The notes: generated by a model not told the origin, from the sequence alone. Shown: positions 40,005 through 50,330, counted from the first letter of the stretch. The stretch: DNA of 64,000 nucleotides from Pseudoips prasinana (GCA_951640165.1 OX621258.1:5479501-5543500), one strand, 5' to 3'. Numbers and translations: made by a program.

Positions 40005-41369
40005 GATGCTCTGTGATTGGAAGAACAGAGTTACTCAGTAAAATAATGTTGAAGCATTGAATAGCAAGAAGAACGACTCTCACCTAAATTTAGATGACAG
40101 AATTAAAATAATGTTCGCTAACAACAACGTTAACTATCTGGCAAATTTATACGATCGTATAAATCGTGATGCTAGTACTGTAAGTTTGACTTATTCTTAA
40201 AGCAAATGTACAAGAATGTGGTATAGTTTGAAATTTTGAGTATTCATATAACAATAGTAACATTGTCAAAGATGTCACCTTGTATGTACCTAAGCATCTA
40301 TACTAAAACATAACGAAAATAAAATATTACTCAGATCTTGCAAATATAACAGATACACAAAATGTGGAAACCATACATTACTTCTAGAATATTATTAAAT
40401 TTCTCTACGCTTAGGTATTTATATCTCGGTATTTTAACCATACGCGTTGTTTTATACTTCTTCTTTTCTACTCTTTAGAGATTTATATTCATATTTAGAG
40501 AACTTTATATCAAATACAGTAATGAGATTGTTTTATTGGAGCCGCAGTAATGCTTTCTAGCAAGTGCATTTTACCTATCTGTACAATAATGTCATCCATG
40601 CCTCACTTACGGAACGTTTGGAATTCTACCTTATACAGATATGTCTTGTTCGGTTGTTACCAGAGAATGTGCATATAATGTATGCTAATTTTACTACAGA
40701 ATTATGTACAATAAACCACATTGATCTAACCTAAATTCTTTGAATGACGTTCCCTAGTATTGAAAGCCTAATGCTATTAGTGTTTTTAGGGCGCACACTA
40801 CTAACACCAATTTTATGGTGCTCCTAGATAATCTTAAGTAACATTATTATATACAAATAGAAAAAGACGGTAACTATGCGTTAGTTATATTTTTTTCCGA
40901 TGTTCACGGTAACTACCAGTTAAATTGGATACCATCCTGTCGCTAATGCAATTTGAAGTTATTTCTTGTTGAATTCGGTGCTTAAATCTATGAAATAAAA
41001 ATCAAATAACATCACTTTAATGTTGATAGTTTTATGTATTTATTGTAACAAACAGTAATATAATTTTTCACAATTTAAATACGATATTTTTATTTTTATA
41101 CATCTATATTTTATTTGGCAACATCACATTAAGGAAAGTAAAATTTAAATCCGAATTCCTATGTAGTTTGGAGGATATGCAATTAGATATGGTTTGGTTA
41201 TCTGGCTGTAAGTCACTGGATACTACTGGTACCACTACCAGTACATGTTTATTAAAAACTTTATAATGTGTAACAAGTTCCAATAGCTCTTATTAGAAGT
41301 TTCTATTATCGAGGACTTATTTTATGTTACAATATTTCCTATTGTATTCAATCTTGTGGTCCAATAAGT
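40005..41369. other. Intergenic stretch between convergent paralogs
   Basis: AT-rich, no repeat family recognised and no open frame of substance. Presumed 3' UTRs of both genes. TTTATT at 41110-41115 is a candidate poly-A signal for the minus-strand gene. Confidence 0.5.
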
Positions 41370-42386
41370 TTAAGCACGCAACTGACCTCGAGATCTCGTG
41401 GCAAGAAATTGGATGTCATCAGACTTGCTTCGCAAGAAATCCTTGAGATCTGATAATATATCGCTAAGTAACATTACAAGAATGTTGTATTCGTAAATTT
41501 TCTTGTTATACCCGTAGTATTGAATAATGGCAGCCTCCATAGCATAAGCAGAAGGCTTTGCTTGAAACACAAAATCTGTCAATTCACTAGTACCGTTGGC
41601 GTAAGCAATGTAAGACCTGTCGTCAATAATAAGAGGGATACCATTCTCAATTATAAACGGAGGTTTCAATAATCTCAAAGAATTTGGGTTTTCAGGAAGC
41701 CCGTTAACTTGTGTGACGCCATTTTCTCCTAAAACGTATACTTTCTTTTCAGGCGTGTAGTAGTACAGATTGTTCTCGTAATCTAAAATGATTTGTTGAG
41801 CGTTTTCAACTTCCGTAACTTTATCCTTTTTTGTACCTTCTTCAGTAACTTTATATACAACTTTGTCATCAGTTAAAATATAAATAAGGTCGGTCCCATT
41901 GTACTTAGCAATGCTGATGATGCTGTCACCAATTGTTCCATATTTCTCAGCCTTGTTTTTTGTAGCATTGTAATAATAAATTCCATCCTTAGTAGCGAAG
42001 TAAGCTATTTTTGTATCATCGTTTGCAGCCGCAGCATCTCTCCCATGATCAAGCAGTTTAGTAGCGTTTCTATTTTTTAGGACGTACAGGCCTTGTTCAA
42101 CGATTTCTCCATTTTCTTTAACATCAGCTTCAACGAAGAAAATTGTTATATTTACATCATCATTATCATCAGCATCGTTATCAGTGTCATCGTCGGAATC
42201 ATCATCAAAGTTAAGAGCGTTGAGTGGTACTAAGATATTGACTATATCATGCTGTCCAGAATATACAACCAAAGACTCGGGGAAGAATTCAGATGTAACT
42301 GTAATTTGGTCTTCATTATTAGAGGTTGGAGCGGAGTATGCCAACCCCACGAGTAGAGATACCGTGAAGAACACTAACAGCCTCAT
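41370..42386 (-). CDS. Ommochrome-binding-protein-like 3 (secreted, Asp-rich insert)
   Basis: 338 residues, signal peptide MRLLVFFTVSLLVGLAYSA with cleavage near A19. Core blades: KDGIYYYNATKNKAEKYGTI (133-152), DLIYILTDDKVVYKV (166-180) and NNLYYYTPEKKVYVLGENG (205-223). LRLLKPPFIIENGIP (237-251) and KPSAYAMEAA (277-286) align with gene 2. Residues 61-77 are almost all Asp/Asn, coded by a GAY repeat, absent from both relatives. It has no cysteine at all, so the C177/C194-type pair is lost. Sequons at N79, N107, N140, N163 and N264. The ATG at 42386 follows acceptor TATATATTTCCAG (AG at 42395-42396 plus strand) by 8 nt, again implying a 5' UTR intron. Secreted, probably pigment- or ligand-binding by family; function not proven. 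Confidence 0.82.
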   Translation of the reverse strand: MRLLVFFTVSLLVGLAYSAPTSNNEDQITVTSEFFPESLVVYSGQHDIVNILVPLNALNFDDDSDDDTDNDADDNDDVNITIFFVEADVKENGEIVEQGLYVLKNRNATKLLDHGRDAAAANDDTKIAYFATKDGIYYYNATKNKAEKYGTIGDSIISIAKYNGTDLIYILTDDKVVYKVTEEGTKKDKVTEVENAQQIILDYENNLYYYTPEKKVYVLGENGVTQVNGLPENPNSLRLLKPPFIIENGIPLIIDDRSYIAYANGTSELTDFVFQAKPSAYAMEAAIIQYYGYNKKIYEYNILVMLLSDILSDLKDFLRSKSDDIQFLATRSRGQLRA

Positions 42387-42394
42387 TCTGGGAT

Positions 42395-42409
42395 CTGGAA
42401 ATATATAAA
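42395..42409 (-). promoter_or_regulatory. 3' splice acceptor before OBP-like 3
   Basis: Minus strand TTATATATTTCCAG just upstream of the start codon, as in the other two paralogs. Confidence 0.6.
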
Positions 42410-42589
42410 TGATTTATGTATTAACAATTATCAAAACGTTTTTCTAGGAGGAGTCAGCTTCATCTGATATAGCTTTGATACCATTTCTTACTATGTTTAA
42501 ACGACATGAGCAAAGTTTTCAAAGACAAAGATTTCTTTATTGCATAAACGTGGTACATGGTTGTAGATGGTATACAATTTTGACTGTGG

Positions 42590-42785
42590 GGAGCCACGTG
42601 TGGGGCCGCGGCTGGGAAGGTCACCACGTCGCTTCGTGTCGCGGGTTCGAGTCCCTCGCCAACAATTATTTGTGTGACCCATAAATATCTATTTTAATCT
42701 GGATGTAATTTGTGTCCATCTGTTATATGTTTGTAAAGTGCCCCGCAACACAGGGATTACATTAATTAGGGTCGGCAGTACCTTT
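42590..42785 (+). mobile_element. SINE-A copy
   Basis: The A-box region is degraded (CGTGTGGGGCCGCGGCTGGG); B box GGGTTCGAGTCCCTCGCC is good; tail CGCAACACAGGGATTACATT. Confidence 0.75.
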
Positions 42786-42947
42786 TAAACAAAACGGTTA
42801 CCCGTATCGGGCATGCAACAGTAATATTTATGAAATAAACATAATAGTAGGTAACAATTATTATATATTTTTGGTATTATATATAATTATATAAAAATGA
42901 GCTTTTTGGTAATAACTGATTTTGGTCGTAAAACACATGCTACTAAT

Positions 42948-43113
42948 TTTATAAATACGAAAGTTTGTGAGTATGGATGTAGAGATGTATCGAAGTTTGT
43001 TTCTGTTTCATGCAAAAACTACTGAACGGATTTTAATGAAACTTTGTAGTAATTTAGTTTATATATCCGAATAGCACAATTATAAAGTGTAACGTGGGTA
43101 AAACCGCGGGGCA
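42948..43113 (+). mobile_element. Helitron-like element
   Basis: GCTACTAATTTTATAAATAC, AAAACTACTGAACGGATTTT, ACCGCGGGGCACAG; final CTAG changed to GTGT. Confidence 0.72.
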
Positions 43114-43384
43114 CAGTGTTATAAATAAGCCACTTTTACAAAACATTTTTGAATGTTTTGCCTTAAATTTCGTTGATATTAACAGGTAGATGATTATATA
43201 TACTCAGTTATCATTTATCGTATTATTTGGATTATTTACCATGTCGAACGTTTATATACTCGTATTATATATAATTGATTTCAAAATATTATTATACTCG
43301 AATAATTTGAGCCAAAACGGGTTAGATTACGATAAGAGGCAACCTGTTGTAGCTCAGATTGCCTAAATGCGCTTGTGCGTGCTG

Positions 43385-43525
43385 GGGAGAGGGCGAGGTA
43401 TCCATGCCCTGCCCACTGCCACTTCAGTTTTGAAATTCTTACGGCTACGTCGGTTACTTTGGTTCGCCTGCGGATCTCAGCATTTGTGATTCGATCCCGC
43501 AGGGAAACTCCAAGCATAACCCTAT
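43385..43525 (-). mobile_element. RTE internal C-terminal fragment
   Basis: Minus strand MLGVSLRDRITNAEIRRR and KLKWQWAGH, corresponding to 13215-13330 of the long copy. No 3' end, so not an ordinary 5'-truncated insertion. Confidence 0.7.
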
Positions 43526-43832
43526 ATATGCAAATATAAATGCTATAGAACTGTTTTCAGTGGTATCATTTATCATAATAGTCACATTATTGTAGCTATT
43601 TTATATTGTTAGCAAGTAATTACCATGATTGCCAGCGTAAACTCATTGTTGGAGTTACGATAGAACGAATGTGTAATAATTATAATTACGAGTTCTTCCG
43701 TCAGGCGTCAATTAAACGTGAATCAATTACGTAAAAGTTTCATATTTACGTGACATGAATCATGAAGATAATAATGTACCTTATTCAATGGGCTCTATAG
43801 TGTCAATGATACTGCTCATGGTCATGCAATGT

Positions 43833-43888
43833 TGCCGCGGGTTCGAGTCCCGCGCCGGACAATAATTTGTTTGACCCATAAATAGTTA
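43833..43888 (+). mobile_element. SINE-A B-box fragment
   Basis: GCGGGTTCGAGTCCCGCGCC followed by GACCCATAAATAGTT. Confidence 0.6.
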
Positions 43889-44034
43889 ATGTTTTTAAAC
43901 TTTCGCGATTTGTACACATTTTTATATATTGTGGTCACGGGTATCAATCGCGATAACAATTTAAGGCAAATCATTACCTTTAGTTTACCCTAAATAATAA
44001 AGTAGGTATAGCTAAAATATAGCTAAAATTTATA

Positions 44035-44270
44035 TAATTAAACCTACACATGATCCTTGACAATAACTTAATTTAAGTTAGCTAAATATCGTTACTATTA
44101 TAAAATAAATCTTATTGTTAATTATTTCCTACAATCCGTGTACCTAAATATCTATATGGTACCTAGAAATAATTATAAATTAATTATATATTACTACGAA
44201 GATGTTCTGATTATTTACAAGCACTTTTTTAAAGTCTACGTGAATTAAAACCTTTTTTATTTTATCTTTT
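44035..44270 (+). repeat. Repeat Q copy
   Basis: GATCCTTGACAATAACTTAA, CAATCCGTGTACCTAAATAT, TTACAAGCACTTTTTTAAAG. Confidence 0.6.
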
Positions 44271-44344
44271 TATTTTACCCGTGACGTTTCGGCATGGATT
44301 GCGCCTGCCGTGGTTGACCCGTGATTTGATTGAGACGCGTGTCC

Positions 44345-44545
44345 ACCATAAATAGTTGTTCTGAGTCTGGATGTAATTTGTGTCAGTCTATTATATATTT
44401 GTAAAGTATCCCGCGACACAGGGAGTAGCTTCCCTAGGGCGAGAGTTGTCTTTTTTAACAACAAAACAAAAGTGTCCGTCTATTATATGTTTGTAAAGTA
44501 CCCCGTGACACAGGGATAAGATTCCCTAGTGCGGGCGTTGTCTTA
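44345..44545 (+). mobile_element. Two SINE-A tail fragments in tandem
   Basis: GAGTCTGGATGTAATTTGTG to CACAGGGAGTAGCTTCCCTA (44345-44455), then GTGTCCGTCTATTATATG to CACAGGGATAAGATTCCCTA (44470-44545). Head absent in both. Confidence 0.65.
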
Positions 44546-44697
44546 AAAAAATGATACTGCTCTATTTCAATTTCAAATTTCAATTTCAATTTTCAATCTT
44601 TTCATTCTTTGCATTGCATTCATGGGTTTATGACCAAGCAACCTCCTGACAATGCGTGCCGTGATTTTGTTCCATTTATTATTATTATATATTATTT

Positions 44698-44950
44698 GAT
44701 GGGCCAGTTGGCGTGGTTGGTAAATGCTTGCTTTTCACACCGCAGGTCGTGGGTTCGATTCCCACCCGGGACAGATATTTGTGTGCATGAAAATGTCTGT
44801 TTGGCCTGAGCCTGGGTGTAATTATCGATATAAGTATGTATTTCCAAAAAATAGTAGTATATATGTAGTATATCTGTTATCTGGTTTCCATAGTACAAGC
44901 TCTGCTTAGTTTAGATGACCGTGTGTGAATAATGTCCCAGGAAATTATTA
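44698..44950 (+). mobile_element. SINE-B copy, full length
   Basis: GGCCAGTTGGCGTGGTTGG, GTCGTGGGTTCGATTCCCAC, CATAGTACAAGCTCTGCTTA, AATAATGTCCCAGG with an ATTATTATTA tail. The best plus-strand reference copy. Confidence 0.88.
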
Positions 44951-44966
44951 TTACTATATTATATAA

Positions 44967-45285
44967 CTAGCTGTGCCCCGCGGTTTTACCCGCGTTAAAC
45001 TTTATAAATTATCACAGCTCCTCTCCCGTAGATTATAGCGTGATAATATGTACCCTATATGTTGACCCGACCTTTTAGTAATATTCATGCAAAATTTGAA
45101 GTAAATCCATGCAGTACTTTTTGAGTTTAGCCCGGACATACATACAGACAAACAGATAAACTGACAAAAAATCTAAAAACTATATTTTTTGCTTCGATAT
45201 CGACTGTAGATCACGCCCCAGGTATCCTTTAAAAAAAATATTCAATGTAGTTTTGACTTTCCTACGATTTTATTATATGTATAGA
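44967..45285 (-). mobile_element. Helitron-like, subfamily 2, complete
   Basis: Minus strand TCTATACATATAATAAAATC start, GCGGGTAAAACCGCGGGGC hairpin, CTAG at 44967. 319 bp. Shared interior GATATCGAAGC and GGTCAACATATAGGGTACAT. Confidence 0.85.
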
Positions 45286-45539
45286 TTAGGGTGTGCCAAA
45301 GTTCACCTAAATTTTCAACACCGATAATTGGAAATCCGAAAATGCTGTTCCTAACATTTTTCATCCTAACAATCACAATTCCTAACTACTCTGTCTCTAA
45401 TGTTCATAATTCCGAAGCATTCAACTTCATAATGTCAGTTGCAATAAACATCTATTGTACTTTTATTTGTTCTCCTATGTTTTCTCAACATAACCATATT
45501 TTACATTATTATTCAGTCATATCTTTTTTGTTTATGTTG

Positions 45540-45682
45540 TGTCTGGGTGTAATTCTCTATATAAGTATGTATTTACAAAAGAAAAGTAGTACCTATATGT
45601 ATTATAGCAGTTATCTGGTTCCCATAGTACAAGGTCTGCTTAGTTTGGGACCAGATAGCCGTGTGTGAATAATATCCTAAGA
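45540..45682 (+). mobile_element. SINE-B tail half
   Basis: GTCTGGGTGTAATTCTCTAT to CGTGTGTGAATAATATCCTA. The head is missing; LINE-B follows directly. Confidence 0.7.
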
Positions 45683-46080
45683 TTCTTCATACATGCTCGC
45701 CGGTTTAGGGTACATACTTCTGACCTGCCCTTTGTTGAGAACGTCTCCGATTTGTTCAGAGAATGTTCGACGAGGTCTTCCCGTTCCGGTTGTCCCATTC
45801 AGACAGGCCAGGTATACTTCTTTTGTTAATCTTCTTTCATTCATCCTTTCTAAATGGCCAAACCATCTGAGCATACCTTTTTCAATCTCTGTGACTACAT
45901 CCTCTTTCACACCACAACGCTCTCTTACATCAGTATTTCGAATTCTGTCCCTCAAAGTCACATCACACATACTTCTCATGACAGTAATCGAGGCAAAAGA
46001 GGTGTGCAAAGATCGTGACAAATGGAAATCCGTTGTCTCTGCCTACCCCCCTGGGAAACAGGCGTGAGTCTATGTATGTA
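45678..46080 (+). mobile_element. LINE-B copy with 5' inversion
   Basis: 45678-45982 encodes, on the minus strand, [40 protein letters not shown] and [17 protein letters not shown]. From 45983 the plus strand encodes the immediately following C terminus [20 protein letters not shown] to TGA 46065-46067 and a GTATGTATTATTA tail. Upstream segment inverted, downstream segment direct: twin-priming. Confidence 0.8.
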
Positions 46081-46159
46081 TTATTATTAGCTTTATTTTG
46101 ATTCCGTTCTTATTGGTTAATGTCATTTCTTTTGCATTAGATGTCAGTTCGCTTATATC

Positions 46160-46895
46160 CAGTGATAGGAATAGGTAATACCTATTTGCCTAAACTTTGA
46201 AGAACAGAGACAAGAAAAGGAGACTTCCTTAAGACTAATTTTTTTCCGGGACATCTGTCCTGAAATTCGGGATAACGCTTAAATACACGATTAAATTTGT
46301 TATTTCGAATAAGTAATTCGTTTATATTTACCTAAAGTTGTGTGTCCGGGAAAAAATTGTCCTAAGGCCTCATTTACGGAGACGCGGGGCGTCTCGCGTC
46401 GCGTGTGGCGTGGCGTCTCGCGGCGCGTCGGACGTTTTTTCTGTTTACGGTGGGACGGCGCGTGAAGCGGCACGCATCATCGCACGCGTAAACACAAACC
46501 TATAGCAATATACGACCATGTTCATAGAGAAGCGAGACGGGAAGCGTGGCGGTGCCCGCCGCGGCGCCCGCGGCGAATCCTCTAGCGTGTCGCGAAGCAC
46601 GCGGCGGACATAGCTTCATCGAGAATTGCCGCTGCGTGCGCCGCCGCGATAAACGCCGCGTGGGACGCGTCGGTGCCATCCGCAGGCTCGGCCGCAAAAA
46701 ACGCCCTAATTCAAACAAACGCGTCTAAAATCGCTTCTCCGTAAACGCACTCATACAACGCCATATATTTGAATTCAGTGCGGGCCGCGCCGCTCAACGC
46801 AACGCGCGACGCCCCGCGTCTCCGTAAATGAGGCCTTAGGAAGTCTCTGTTCTTCGAAGTTTAGGCAAATAGGAACTAACCTATTCCTATCACTG
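46160..46895. mobile_element. hAT MITE with nested GC-rich MITE
   Basis: Ends CAGTGATAGGAATAGG and CCTATTCCTATCACTG are exact inverted copies, extending about 50 bp with small gaps. The 8-bp duplication CTTATATC is at 46152-46159 and 46896-46903. The outer part also has inner inverted words TTTTTTTCCGGGACA / TGTCCGGGAAAAAA. Confidence 0.9.
46366..46835. mobile_element. GC-rich MITE inside the hAT element
   Basis: GGCCTCATTTACGGAGACGC and GCGTCTCCGTAAATGAGGCC are exact inverted ends, followed by GGGGCGTC on each arm. 470 bp of very high GC in an AT-rich window. Flanks TAA/TTA suggest Harbinger-like TWA targeting. Frames open on both strands are a composition effect. Confidence 0.82.
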
Positions 46896-46903
46896 CTTAT
46901 ATC

Positions 46904-47199
46904 GTCGTCTAAAAGGAAACACTTGCGACATTATCTAACCCAAATTACAGTACTTTTAGATATTCAAATAAAACGCATTGTTTATCAACAAATTGCTATT
47001 TTATTATTAAGATAATAGTGTTATTATCACTAGGATTTCCTGCGTCATGTTTGCTATATATATATACAATAACTACCTCATCCGGTTTGACTGCACAATG
47101 TGCGGTATACTTAGATAATCAATTAACAGGGTATTTTACAGTTTTCCTAAACAATGTTTCACTGCTTCACCGAAATAAAGGTGAACGTCGAGAAGTTAC
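46904..47199. other. Unassigned stretch
   Basis: No recognised feature. Confidence 0.4.
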
Positions 47200-47270
47200 G
47201 ACAACAATTTGTGTGACCTTTAGATAGTTGTTCTGAGTCTGGATGTAATTTGTGTACGTCAGTTATACGT
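47200..47270 (+). mobile_element. SINE-A middle fragment
   Basis: AACAATTTGTGTGACC and GAGTCTGGATGTAATTTGTG. Confidence 0.6.
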
Positions 47271-47289
47271 ACGTATAGTACGTAGTACG

Positions 47290-47372
47290 ATATATGGCCT
47301 TTGCGTCTGTTACAGACAATTTACGGCGTATTTTCTGAGAGACATTTCTTATTGTGGCTAAACATTATTTTA
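47290..47372 (-). mobile_element. LINE-C 3' fragment
   Basis: Reversed GTCTGTAACAGACGCAAAGG and the SH-KKC-region codons; matches 22300-22375. Confidence 0.6.
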
Positions 47373-47767
47373 GTTATATAGTTATCTATATACATCTATG
47401 GTTTTACCCAATCATTTATAAATTAAGTTAAATTTACGAATAATGCTTTAATAATTATAGTTAATACTGATGATATAGATTGCAAGTAATTCAAATAAAA
47501 AACAACCATTGTGACAGTAATTTAAGTTACTGTCCATCTAGCTATGTATTATTTAAACCACCGTAAAAATGGTTATATTTAAGTTTACTTTTAATAATTT
47601 ACGATATCTATAATTTTAGATATATTGTAGTACATAGTGTCTGAATGGTTCTATCTATATTATGGTGAGAATTTCATATTATTATAATGGTGGACCTCGT
47701 GTTTCTAACGACAGTCACACTTTAATGCACGGGTTGCAATACCCAATGAGAAGAAGAGTCACCTAGC

Positions 47768-47840
47768 AAACCAAACTCAGCGGGTTCATCTACTACCAGT
47801 TTCAACACGGTACAGTTGACACGCTCCGGCGAAACATAGG
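47768..47840. repeat. Short dispersed repeat Z
   Basis: Second copy of the 19310-19385 sequence. Confidence 0.5.
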
Positions 47841-48260
47841 TTCTGAACATGGGTGGTTTGGTGGTTCATGGGTGATTGGCCTACTAAACAAAATTATTTG
47901 TTTTATTTAACATGCGAATACAAAATTTGCTCGCGCTGTAATAAGGAAGTCATTTGTCTTGACTGTAATAAACTATCGTTTTTAAAGGTATCTAGTATGA
48001 AATGGCATGAAAATGCAATAAATCTAATATGGAGTTTAAATGACTATTGTTGCATAACAGAAATTACAATGCAAATTGAGACTTATTACTAATTAATAAG
48101 ATTTATTTTACAGCATTAACTTGACCGAACTAATTAAATTACTTTGACTGATAAATTAAATTAATTGATAACTTGGGTATGAAATACGACAATGCTTGTA
48201 GTTTACAAGGACAGTATAGGCAGTAGTAAAGTTTAATATATAACATAAGTAAGTATTAAG
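47841..48260. other. Unassigned AT-rich stretch
   Basis: A 79-codon frame (47853-48092) with several Cys is present but has no family motif; see rejected items. Confidence 0.4.
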
Positions 48261-48262
48261 TA

Positions 48263-48617
48263 CAGACGCCAGCACATCCAGCTACCCCAATCTGTCAAAT
48301 TTCTTTTACAGATTTTCAACTTTATCACATAAGGAACAGTATCATGAGCGCCTTCGCCCAGAGATTCGACTGCCAATACATGTATCACTGTGACATGGTA
48401 CATGTTCGGGATAATGTCGAAATATTGTTATGATTGTTTTGTTGTATTGTATTGTAATGTAATTGTTCTGTATGTTATTTTAAGTATTGTATTGTATTAG
48501 TGTATTTTTATAATTGGTCCTTGTTGGCCTTTAATTTAATAAACAATAATAAGCATAAGGTTCACTTTCAATTGGGGAAATTTGACAGATTGGGGTTGCT
48601 CGATGTGCTGGCGCCTG
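48263..48617. mobile_element. MITE-T copy split by a retroposon
   Basis: Ends CAGACGCCAGCACATCCAGC and TGTGCTGGCGCCTG with TA flanks. The ~220-bp excess over the 135-bp norm is the insert at about 48331-48550, which ends in AATAAACAATAAT. CATAAGG repeats on both sides of the insert. Confidence 0.82.
48331..48550 (+). mobile_element. Retroposon (LINE 3'-end-like) inside MITE-T
   Basis: GCGCCTTCGCCCAGAGATTC, TGTTGTATTGTATTGTAATG and a TTTAATAAACAATAAT tail; probable 7-bp duplication CATAAGG. It looks like a severely 5'-truncated LINE 3' UTR. Family unknown. Confidence 0.6.
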
Positions 48618-48754
48618 TACATAATAAAATTCTATGTTATATATTGTCAGTCTGTCAGTCACATAAATAATGATGACTAATTACCACACTGGTGGTACAG
48701 TGGTAAAGGTGGCTCTTTCTACTGCCTACGAATAACTATTTATGTGACCCATTA

Positions 48755-49435
48755 CTCCCTCGTTGGTCTAACTAAATCGCAGAATAGAGGTTCGAGTCCC
48801 GCGTCGAGCAATAAAAGTGATTTTTCCGTAAATAAAAATTTCTTAGTATCAGAGTTTGGGAGTTGGTGGTAGTTACATGCCCGTGCCTAGTGTTGAAAAT
48901 GACTAAATTGTCTGAATTAGACTGACAGTCATTTACGGTCAAATTGGTCTAAAATGGTCATTAACTGTCAAAAATTGTCATTTTCAGTCAATTTGATTTC
49001 ATTAATATTTTAGTACCTTTTAAGTTTTTGTCGTTGTCAAAAGTCTACAACATCTAAATTGAAACAAAAAAGTGGATTTAATGACTTATAGTATTATTAT
49101 ATAGTGTTAATCATTTTACATTTCTAATCATGCGTGCATTTAAGACAAAGTGGCAACGTCGCATCGCCTCGCGCATCTACTTTGATGTCGTCTTATCCTC
49201 TCATGATATAATACAAAATAAAACGTTGCTTCATTTAAACATATAAATTGGGTACCTAAATAAATAAGTAATTGGGTGGTAGTCGAGAATAGACAATAAT
49301 ATTTGAGTCAAATTGACTGTATTTGACATTAAATGACCGGTCATTTAAGGTTTATGACAATTGTGACTAGTCATATTCAGTCATTTTACGTCTCTACCCG
49401 TGCCTCTGACAGCACGTAAAGCCGTCCCTGCACAC
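48755..49435 (+). mobile_element. SINE-D copy split by hAT
   Basis: CTCCCTCGTTGGTCTAACTA head (degraded), AGTTTGGGAGTTGGTGGTAG, then the hAT at 48888-49396, then CTGACAGCACGTAAAGCCG. Confidence 0.7.
48888..49396. mobile_element. hAT MITE with dense subterminal repeats
   Basis: TAGTGTTGAAAATGAC and its inverted counterpart TAGAGACGTAAAATGAC; exact 8-bp duplication CCCGTGCC at 48880-48887 and 49397-49404. Both ends carry many GTCA/TGAC words (GTCATTTACGGTCAAATTGG and similar), as in hAT subterminal transposase-binding regions. 509 bp, no ORF. Confidence 0.88.
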
Positions 49436-49457
49436 TTCTGTACTATAATACTAACTA

Positions 49458-49770
49458 ACTGCCTCGTTGGTCTAGCGGTAGCTTGTTCATCCGCAGAGAA
49501 CGAGGTCCTGGGTTCAAATCTTGGGTTGGGCCAAAAGTGATTTTGGGACTTATCTGTAAAAAGAAAAATTTCTCAGCATCAGCCTGAAGTTTGGGAGTGG
49601 GCGGTTGTTACATGCCCGTGCCTCTGAGAGCACATAAAGCCGGTCCTGTAGCTGATCTCTTCAGGTTCATAGTCGCCGCATGGGATCATGAGAGAGATGG
49701 AATAGAAAGTGTCCCTGTGTTTGCGCACACTTGTGCACTATAATATGTCCCGCGTAGATGACTAGTCGGT
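49458..49770 (+). mobile_element. SINE-D copy
   Basis: GCCTCGTTGGTCTAGCGGTA head, GGGTTCAAATCTTGGG B box, body to ATATGTCCCGCGTAGATG. It follows a truncated SINE-D, making a local pair. Confidence 0.82.
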
Positions 49771-49908
49771 ACCTACGCCCTCTGGCTTAGTAGTGACGGT
49801 CACTGACCACTAGACCAATAGACCAGTCAGATTTGAGTCCAAAATGAGGTATGGCAAAAATGCTTAAACTCACGGAACTTGCTCCTTCATGCTACAAGAA
49901 CTAAATAA

Positions 49909-50074
49909 CTGTGGCGCAGCGGCTAAGATAGTCACCTCGCCGCTTCGTGTCGCGGGTTCGAGTCCCGCGCCGGAAAACCATTAATAGTTGATCTGAGTCT
50001 AGATGTAATTTGTGTCCGTTTATTACATGTTTGTAAAGTACCCCGCGACACAGGGGTCAAATTCCTTAAGTAAT
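49909..50074 (+). mobile_element. SINE-A copy
   Basis: GTGGCGCAGCGGCTAAGATA, GTCGCGGGTTCGAGTCCCGC, CGCGACACAGGGGTCAAATT; the first bases of the head are missing. Confidence 0.82.
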
Positions 50075-50083
50075 AATAATAAT

Positions 50084-50330
50084 ATAATAATAATATCTAG
50101 GGACAATGTCACACAGATCATCCTAGCCCCAAACTAAGCAAAGCTTGTACTATGGGTACCAGGCGACGATATACATACTTATATAGATAGATAAATACTT
50201 AAATATACATTGAAAACATCCATGACTCAGAAACAAATATTCGTGCTCATCACACAAATATTTGCACTTACCGGGATTCGAACCCAGGACCACCAGCTTC
50301 GTAGGCAGGAGCACTACCAACTAGGCTATT
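50084..50330 (-). mobile_element. SINE-C copy
   Basis: Complete from the AATAATATCTAGGGACAATG tail to CCAACTAGGCTA; last ~10 bp of the head missing. Confidence 0.82.

Noticed and set aside
45291..45668. 125-codon hydrophobic frame as a membrane protein
   Set aside because: Its last third is SINE-B tail sequence and the rest is AT-rich with codons biased to hydrophobics; no family match.
46500..46728. Open frames on both strands in the GC-rich block, as genes or a CpG-island promoter
   Set aside because: The frames exist because GC-rich DNA has few stops; the block has exact inverted ends and lies inside a hAT element.
47853..48092. 79-codon Cys-rich frame (CEYKICSRCNKEVICLDC) as a zinc-finger peptide
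   Set aside because: No recognisable finger spacing, no splice or promoter context, no paralog; chance frame.
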